This document shows, piece after piece, positions 4,553 to 8,380 of a stretch of DNA of 8,380 nt; the stretch's first letter is position 1; the number at the start of each line of letters is the position of its first letter. Location: assembly GCA_014378805.1 (NCBI GenBank), contig JACMMY010000237.1:1-8380 (forward strand), written 5' to 3'. The notes below the pieces were generated by a model. That model did no database searches. It had not been told where the DNA came from and saw only the letters and a program-made list of their open reading frames with translations. This DNA comes from Moraxellaceae bacterium (GTDB lineage: Bacteria > Pseudomonadota > Gammaproteobacteria > Pseudomonadales > Moraxellaceae). The translations under genes were made by a program, and so were the position numbers.

Positions 4553-6948
4553 GATGCCCTCAAAGTTGCTGCGTAGGTATGAGACAGCGCCTCAACCACA
4601 CGCTGCATTCCGTCTTTAATTTCCGTATCTTCTAGAGTGCGCTCTGGGTGTTGCCACAATAAAGCAAACGCAAGAGAACGTTTTCCAACCTCTACACCTT
4701 GACCCGTATATTCATCAAACAACCACGATTGCGTTAATGAATCCCCAGCGACAGATGCAATGGTAGATTGAATCTTACTGACTTCAATACTAGCACTAAT
4801 TAAAACAGCAATATCACGCCTAACCGATGGAAAACGTGACAATTCTGTAAACTTAGATTGCTGTGGTTCGGTCAATGTTAATGAATCTAACTCCGCCACC
4901 CAAGTAACACCTAAATCCAATGCGCTCTCTAAGGATGGATGTAATCGCCCTAGATAGCCAATGCTTATTCCCTGTCGCATAATCTCCGCACTTTGTCCAG
5001 GATGTAACCAAGGCCGCGTCGATTTATCGAAATTAACCGCAATTCGCGCAGAAAGCAAGAGTTGTGCGACATCTGCTTTAAAATCATAGAAATCCATCTG
5101 CGGTTTTGCTTCTGCCCATTGCTCAGGTACACGTCCGCCTGTTGCAATCAACGCCAAGGTTGGAATCTGCTTCAGCTCACTAATCTCTTGTTTTTCATTA
5201 GGAATAAAACGTAATCCCGTTTCAAAAAAGCGTACACGATTTTGTTGACGATTGAGATTGTATTGAACGCATGGAATCAAGCTAGAAAGTAGTGTTGTGC
5301 GCATCACACTCAACTCGCTCGACATTGGATTGGCAAGGCGAAGTGGATTGACGTCTGGATTTAAAGCACGTTCCAGTTTTTCATCGACAAAACTAAAGCT
5401 CACCGCCTCTTGATAGCCCAAAGTCACCAGCGATTGACGCAACTGCTGAATGCTTAAACGATCTTCAGTCGGGATAAATGTCATCGGCTGTAGCGGTGAT
5501 TTAATGGGGATATTGTCATAGCCATAAATCCGCGCAACTTCTTCGCTCAAATCTGGCGCAATACTCATATCAAAACGATGCGTTGGCGGTATGGCATACC
5601 AGCCATTTTCATTACCCCTCATTTGCACACCCAAACTCAAGAGGGTATTCAATACAAAATCCGCAGTGACATCAAAGCCGAGTAAACGACGAACTTGCGC
5701 CAAAGTAAAGTGAATCGGTGCGCGTTTCGGCAATGCCGCAAGCTGCTCAACCACCGTCACTGGGCCAGCTTGACCGTCCGCCAATTGCAAAATCAACATC
5801 GTCGCACGTTCTAGTGCAGAAATGGGCAACATGAAGTCGACGCCGCGTTCAAAGCGATGTGACGCATCGGTATGCAGTCCATAGCGACGCGCACGACCTG
5901 CCAGCGCCAGCGGCTCAAAGAACGCACTTTCAAGGAAAATATCCGTCGTGTCATCAGTGACGCTGGTCGATAGACCCCCCATCACGCCCGCCATCGCAAT
6001 CGCACCCGAATCATCGGCGATTAACAAGGTGTCATCATCCAACGTCACTTCTTGATCGTTGAGCAATGTCAGCTTTTCACCTGCTTGCGACACACGGACT
6101 GTGATCTCGCCTTGTAGCTTCGCCAAGTCAAATGCATGCAGCGGTTGACCCAATTCAAGCAGGACATAGTTGGTAATGTCTACCAATAAACTATGAATAC
6201 GTGTCCCTGAACGTTCCAAGGCATCAGACATCCACTTCGGTGTCTTCGCTTGTGGATTAATGCCCGTGATCACGCGTCCTGCATAACGTGGACAACCGTT
6301 TTGTTGTACCGCATCGGCAATATGAACAGCCAAAGTACGATCAGAACTGACAGGTGCAATTGCAATCGCAGGTTCATTGACCGCCAAGCTGTTCATCACG
6401 GCTAATTCACGCGCCAAACCTCGGATACTCAAACAGTCACCACGATTTGGGGTAATGCCCAACTCAAGGATACGGTCATCGAGTCGCAAGTATTCACGAA
6501 TATCACTGCCAATCGGCGCATCAGCAGGCAACAGCATCAAGCCATCCACGCCGTCATCCAAACCAATTTCGGTCGCGCCGCACAACATGCCTTGTGAATC
6601 TACACCACGCAGCTTGCTTGGTTTGATTTTAAAATCTTTCGGTAATACTGCACCAATCATCGCAACAGGTACTTTCAGACCTACAGCGACATTCGGCGCA
6701 CCGCAAACAATTTGCAGTGGCTCGCCATTATTGGCGTTGCCAACATTCACTGTCGTCACGCGCAAGCGATCTGCATCAGGATGTTGTACAACCGTTAAGA
6801 CTTCACCAACCACTACGCCGTTAAATGGCGGTGCAATCGGATCGTTGCTATCAACTTCAAGTCCAGCCATCGTCAACTGATGGGCTAGCGCTTCGCTATC
6901 GAGCGGTGGATTGACCCAGCTACGCAACCAACTTTCATTAATTTTCAT
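4549..6948 (-). CDS. pheT: Phenylalanyl-tRNA synthetase beta subunit
   Basis: PheT is the large subunit of the cytoplasmic alpha2-beta2 enzyme that charges tRNA-Phe. It contributes tRNA binding and hydrolytic editing of mischarged Tyr-tRNA-Phe. The 799 residues match the usual bacterial length. Visible domains in order: an N-terminal B1 segment (MKINESWLRSWV); an OB-fold tRNA-binding domain at about 39-150 with HPDADRL, CGAPNV and KLRGVDSQGMLCGATEIGL; ITPNRGDCLSIRGLARELA; the B3/B4 editing region (LHAFDLAKL); a B5 region and the catalytic-like core (LSEEVARIYGYDNIP); and a C-terminal FDX-ACB anticodon-binding domain (about 705-799, FPSVRRDIAVLI, FDEYTGQGVEVGKRSLAFAL). The ATG overlaps the pheS stop as ATGA, with GGAGG (6956-6960) 7 nt upstream. 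The 3' end overlaps ihfA by 4 nt. No damage is seen. Confidence 0.97.
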   Translation of the reverse strand: MKINESWLRSWVNPPLDSEALAHQLTMAGLEVDSNDPIAPPFNGVVVGEVLTVVQHPDADRLRVTTVNVGNANNGEPLQIVCGAPNVAVGLKVPVAMIGAVLPKDFKIKPSKLRGVDSQGMLCGATEIGLDDGVDGLMLLPADAPIGSDIREYLRLDDRILELGITPNRGDCLSIRGLARELAVMNSLAVNEPAIAIAPVSSDRTLAVHIADAVQQNGCPRYAGRVITGINPQAKTPKWMSDALERSGTRIHSLLVDITNYVLLELGQPLHAFDLAKLQGEITVRVSQAGEKLTLLNDQEVTLDDDTLLIADDSGAIAMAGVMGGLSTSVTDDTTDIFLESAFFEPLALAGRARRYGLHTDASHRFERGVDFMLPISALERATMLILQLADGQAGPVTVVEQLAALPKRAPIHFTLAQVRRLLGFDVTADFVLNTLLSLGVQMRGNENGWYAIPPTHRFDMSIAPDLSEEVARIYGYDNIPIKSPLQPMTFIPTEDRLSIQQLRQSLVTLGYQEAVSFSFVDEKLERALNPDVNPLRLANPMSSELSVMRTTLLSSLIPCVQYNLNRQQNRVRFFETGLRFIPNEKQEISELKQIPTLALIATGGRVPEQWAEAKPQMDFYDFKADVAQLLLSARIAVNFDKSTRPWLHPGQSAEIMRQGISIGYLGRLHPSLESALDLGVTWVAELDSLTLTEPQQSKFTELSRFPSVRRDIAVLISASIEVSKIQSTIASVAGDSLTQSWLFDEYTGQGVEVGKRSLAFALLWQHPERTLEDTEIKDGMQRVVEALSHTYAATLRAS

Positions 6949-8009
6949 GATTGCGCCTCCGGAGTTGTCGCAAATGTCTGTGTTTGAGTCGATTCAGGCG
7001 CAGAAAATTGACGCAAGAAACGCACGTCGTTTTGATAGAACATGCGCAAATCATTCACCTCATAACGCAACATCGCAAAGCGCTCAATGCCCATCCCAAA
7101 CGCAAAACCTGTGTATTTATCAGGGTCTATACCACAGCTTTTCAGCACGTTCGGATGCACCATACCGCAGCCCAGCACCTCAAGCCAGCGACCGCTTTCA
7201 CTCATGATATCCACTTCCGCACTCGGTTCAGTGAACGGAAAATAAGACGGACGGAAACGAATCGTCAATTCACGCTCAAAGAACACATTGAGGAATTGCA
7301 CGATCAGGCCTTTCAGCTCAGCAAAATTGGTTTCTTCGGTAACCACCAAACCTTCGATCTGATGGAACATTGGCGAATGAGTTTGGTCAGAGTCACAGCG
7401 ATACACGCGACCTGGACAAATAATCCGAATCGGTGGCTTCTGCGCTTCCATCGTGCGAATTTGAACCGAGCTGGTATGCGTACGCAACAAATGATGCGCA
7501 TCAAAATAAAACGTGTCATGCATCGCGCGCGCAGGATGATGACTTGGAATATTCAGCGCTTCAAAATTATGATAATCGTCTTCGACTTCTGCACCTGATT
7601 CAACCGTAAAGCCTGCACGAACGAAGAATTGGCTCATGCGCTCCATGACTTGAGTCACAGGATGAATACTGCCCGCCTGCTGACCACGACCATCTTGCGT
7701 AATATCAATCGTTTCGCTTGCAAGCTTCGCATCGAGCGCCGCTTTTTGCAGAATCGCTTGGCGTTGATTCAACGCTTCATTGATTGCTTCACGAATCGCG
7801 TGGAGCACTGCGCCTTGCGCCTTGCGCGCATCCGCATCGAGCTTACCTAAGCCTTTAGACACTTCCGCCAATTGGCTTTTTTTGCCCGTAAACTGGACGC
7901 GTACTTGCTCAAGGCTTGCAAGATCATTTGCAGCGGCAATGGCTGCCAACGCGCTTGGTGTTAGCTCATCCAATGACAATGCATCAGGTGCGGTGGAATC
8001 TAGCGACAT
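6945..8009 (-). CDS. pheS: Phenylalanyl-tRNA synthetase alpha subunit
   Basis: PheS is the catalytic alpha subunit that activates Phe with ATP and transfers it to tRNA-Phe. The 354 residues show an N-terminal coiled coil (about 15-100, with VRVQFTGKKSQLAEVSKGLG) and then the class II core: motif 1 around HPVTQVMERMSQFF and EVEDDYHNFEALNIP, motif 2 GRVYRCDSDQTHSPMFHQIEG-type (FHQIEG), RFRPSYFPFTEPSAEVDIM, LGCGMVHPNVL, and motif 3 GFAFGMGIERFAMLRY. The Ala in GFAFG, a substrate-pocket position, is the common residue. The protein continues 19 residues past RFLRQF (SAPESTQTQTFATTPEAQS), longer than typical PheS of about 327 residues. I chose ATG 8009 because the family starts near this point and GAGAAAAG lies upstream; the frame is open to a TTG at 8063, but those 18 residues do not look like PheS. 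It overlaps pheT by 4 nt. Confidence 0.96.
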   Translation of the reverse strand: MSLDSTAPDALSLDELTPSALAAIAAANDLASLEQVRVQFTGKKSQLAEVSKGLGKLDADARKAQGAVLHAIREAINEALNQRQAILQKAALDAKLASETIDITQDGRGQQAGSIHPVTQVMERMSQFFVRAGFTVESGAEVEDDYHNFEALNIPSHHPARAMHDTFYFDAHHLLRTHTSSVQIRTMEAQKPPIRIICPGRVYRCDSDQTHSPMFHQIEGLVVTEETNFAELKGLIVQFLNVFFERELTIRFRPSYFPFTEPSAEVDIMSESGRWLEVLGCGMVHPNVLKSCGIDPDKYTGFAFGMGIERFAMLRYEVNDLRMFYQNDVRFLRQFSAPESTQTQTFATTPEAQS

Positions 8010-8275
8010 ATCTTTTCTCGTCAAAACATTCTGATCAAAATCGTTTTTCAACTTTCGCAGCAAAGTACCTGCAAAAAGTGAGGTTTATCATCAAAAATCT
8101 GGTGAGTGATTCTAACTTAATTTAGCCTTTGAAGGATGTTTTACAGTCGTTTTTGCATAAAATCAGCAACAAAAAAGCCACCTTATTCAAATGATCTCAT
8201 TATCGACTTATATTATTGATATGTAATATATTTCACAAAATCAAAAGCGATTAATCTAGCATTTTTATATTTTTT
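8010..8275 (-). promoter_or_regulatory. Leader and promoter region of pheS-pheT-ihfA
   Basis: AT-rich non-coding DNA. Minus-strand promoter candidates include -10-like TAGAAT (8109-8114) with no good -35, and TTGATT followed 17 bp later by TATCAA within the AT-richest part. An inverted repeat TATATTA (8209-8215) with TAATATA (8224-8230) lies near the latter. A minus-strand run of six T follows GGTGGC at about 8172-8183, but I find no stable hairpin before it, so a classical attenuator is not evident. A tiny frame with three Phe codons lies at 8035-8091. Confidence 0.4.
8035..8091 (-). CDS. Possible leader peptide upstream of pheS
   Basis: An ATG-started frame of 18 codons, MINLTFCRYFAAKVEKRF, with three Phe (all TTT), ends 25 nt before the pheS ATG. 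In E. coli the pheM leader peptide, rich in Phe, controls pheST by attenuation, so a Phe-containing leader here is worth noting. Against it, there is no Shine-Dalgarno, the Phe codons are dispersed rather than clustered, and no terminator hairpin lies between it and pheS. It is probably a chance frame. Confidence 0.15.
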   Translation of the reverse strand: MINLTFCRYFAAKVEKRF

Positions 8276-8380
8276 CTAGTCTTTTAAAACAATAAGTTGC
8301 GCTCGACTCCCCCACGAAAGCAACTCATGTAGCCGTTTATTCTCAACCACTCCATACTGGTTTAACTGACTTAACTTATC
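8276..8380 (-). CDS. Possible C-terminal end of an unidentified protein (5' end outside window)
   Basis: Minus-strand bases from the window edge to TAG 8276-8278 form 34 open codons ending in RLHELLSWGSRAQLIVLKD. The stretch has higher GC than the AT-rich DNA immediately to its left, as expected at a coding boundary, and the other two minus-strand frames are closed almost at once. I do not recognise the product. It is not the C-terminus of ribosomal protein L20 (rplT), the gene often found upstream of pheS. No obvious terminator follows. A 34-codon frame can be fortuitous, so this is tentative. Confidence 0.4.
   Translation of the reverse strand, partial: DKLSQLNQYGVVENKRLHELLSWGSRAQLIVLKD

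Noticed and set aside
6377..7598. Long open frames on the plus strand opposite pheT and pheS.
   Set aside because: They are antisense shadows of two strongly conserved genes, with Arg-, Ser- and His-rich translations, no ribosome sites and no family resemblance.
8010..8063. An N-terminal extension of PheS to a TTG at 8063.
   Set aside because: The added residues (LRKLKNDFDQNVLTRKD) do not resemble PheS, and the ATG at 8009 fits the family start.
8172..8183. A T run after GGTGGC on the minus strand, considered as an attenuator terminator before pheS.
   Set aside because: No stable hairpin precedes the T run; the best nearby pairing (AATGA with TCATT) has a 2-nt loop and is too short.
1..8380. 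CRISPR arrays, insertion sequences, toxin-antitoxin pairs, phage or defence genes.
   Set aside because: I saw no regularly spaced repeats, transposase or integrase motifs, target-site duplications or recognisable defence domains in the window.

Overview
The window reads as ordinary chromosomal DNA of a gammaproteobacterium, most likely Moraxellaceae (an Acinetobacter relative). This rests on the wording of PlsB, PheS, PheT and IHF-alpha, on the pheS-pheT-ihfA gene order, and on the moderate to low GC with AT-rich gaps. The taxon is an inference from remembered family sequences, not from a search.

Layout, left to right. (1) 1-564: the 3' end of plsB (glycerol-3-phosphate acyltransferase) and its intrinsic terminator. 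(2) 565-938: a broken TfoX_N-type gene with one internal stop and one frameshift, which has no intact reading frame and is easily missed. (3) 1031-1573: a small membrane-anchored SRPBCC protein on the plus strand. (4) 1585-1619: a terminator shared with the convergent minus-strand genes. (5) 1646-2548: a membrane-anchored Sel1-repeat protein. (6) 2656-3654: a two-receiver response-regulator-like protein with no recognisable output domain. (7) 3667-4140: a largely gene-free AT-rich gap. Its right half holds a possible mini transcription unit on the plus strand: a promoter-like palindrome, a strong Shine-Dalgarno and a 42-codon ORF. (8) 4147-4184: a bidirectional terminator. (9) 4256-8009: the pheS-pheT-ihfA operon on the minus strand, with both junctions overlapping as ATGA. 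(10) 8010-8275: an AT-rich leader and promoter region. (11) 8276-8380: the possible 3' end of an unidentified minus-strand gene.

How the genes fit together. PheS and PheT form the alpha2-beta2 phenylalanyl-tRNA synthetase, and ihfA, the alpha subunit of the DNA-bending protein IHF, is translationally coupled behind them, as in many gammaproteobacteria. The Sel1 and double-receiver genes lie in tandem and may be co-transcribed; their partners are not visible here. I see no mobile element, CRISPR array, tRNA, rRNA or defence locus. The least conventional items are the decayed TfoX-like gene, the possible small-protein or sRNA unit at 3892-4184, and the degenerate second receiver domain in which the phosphoacceptor Asp appears to be Glu. 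None of these amounts to a proven new system.
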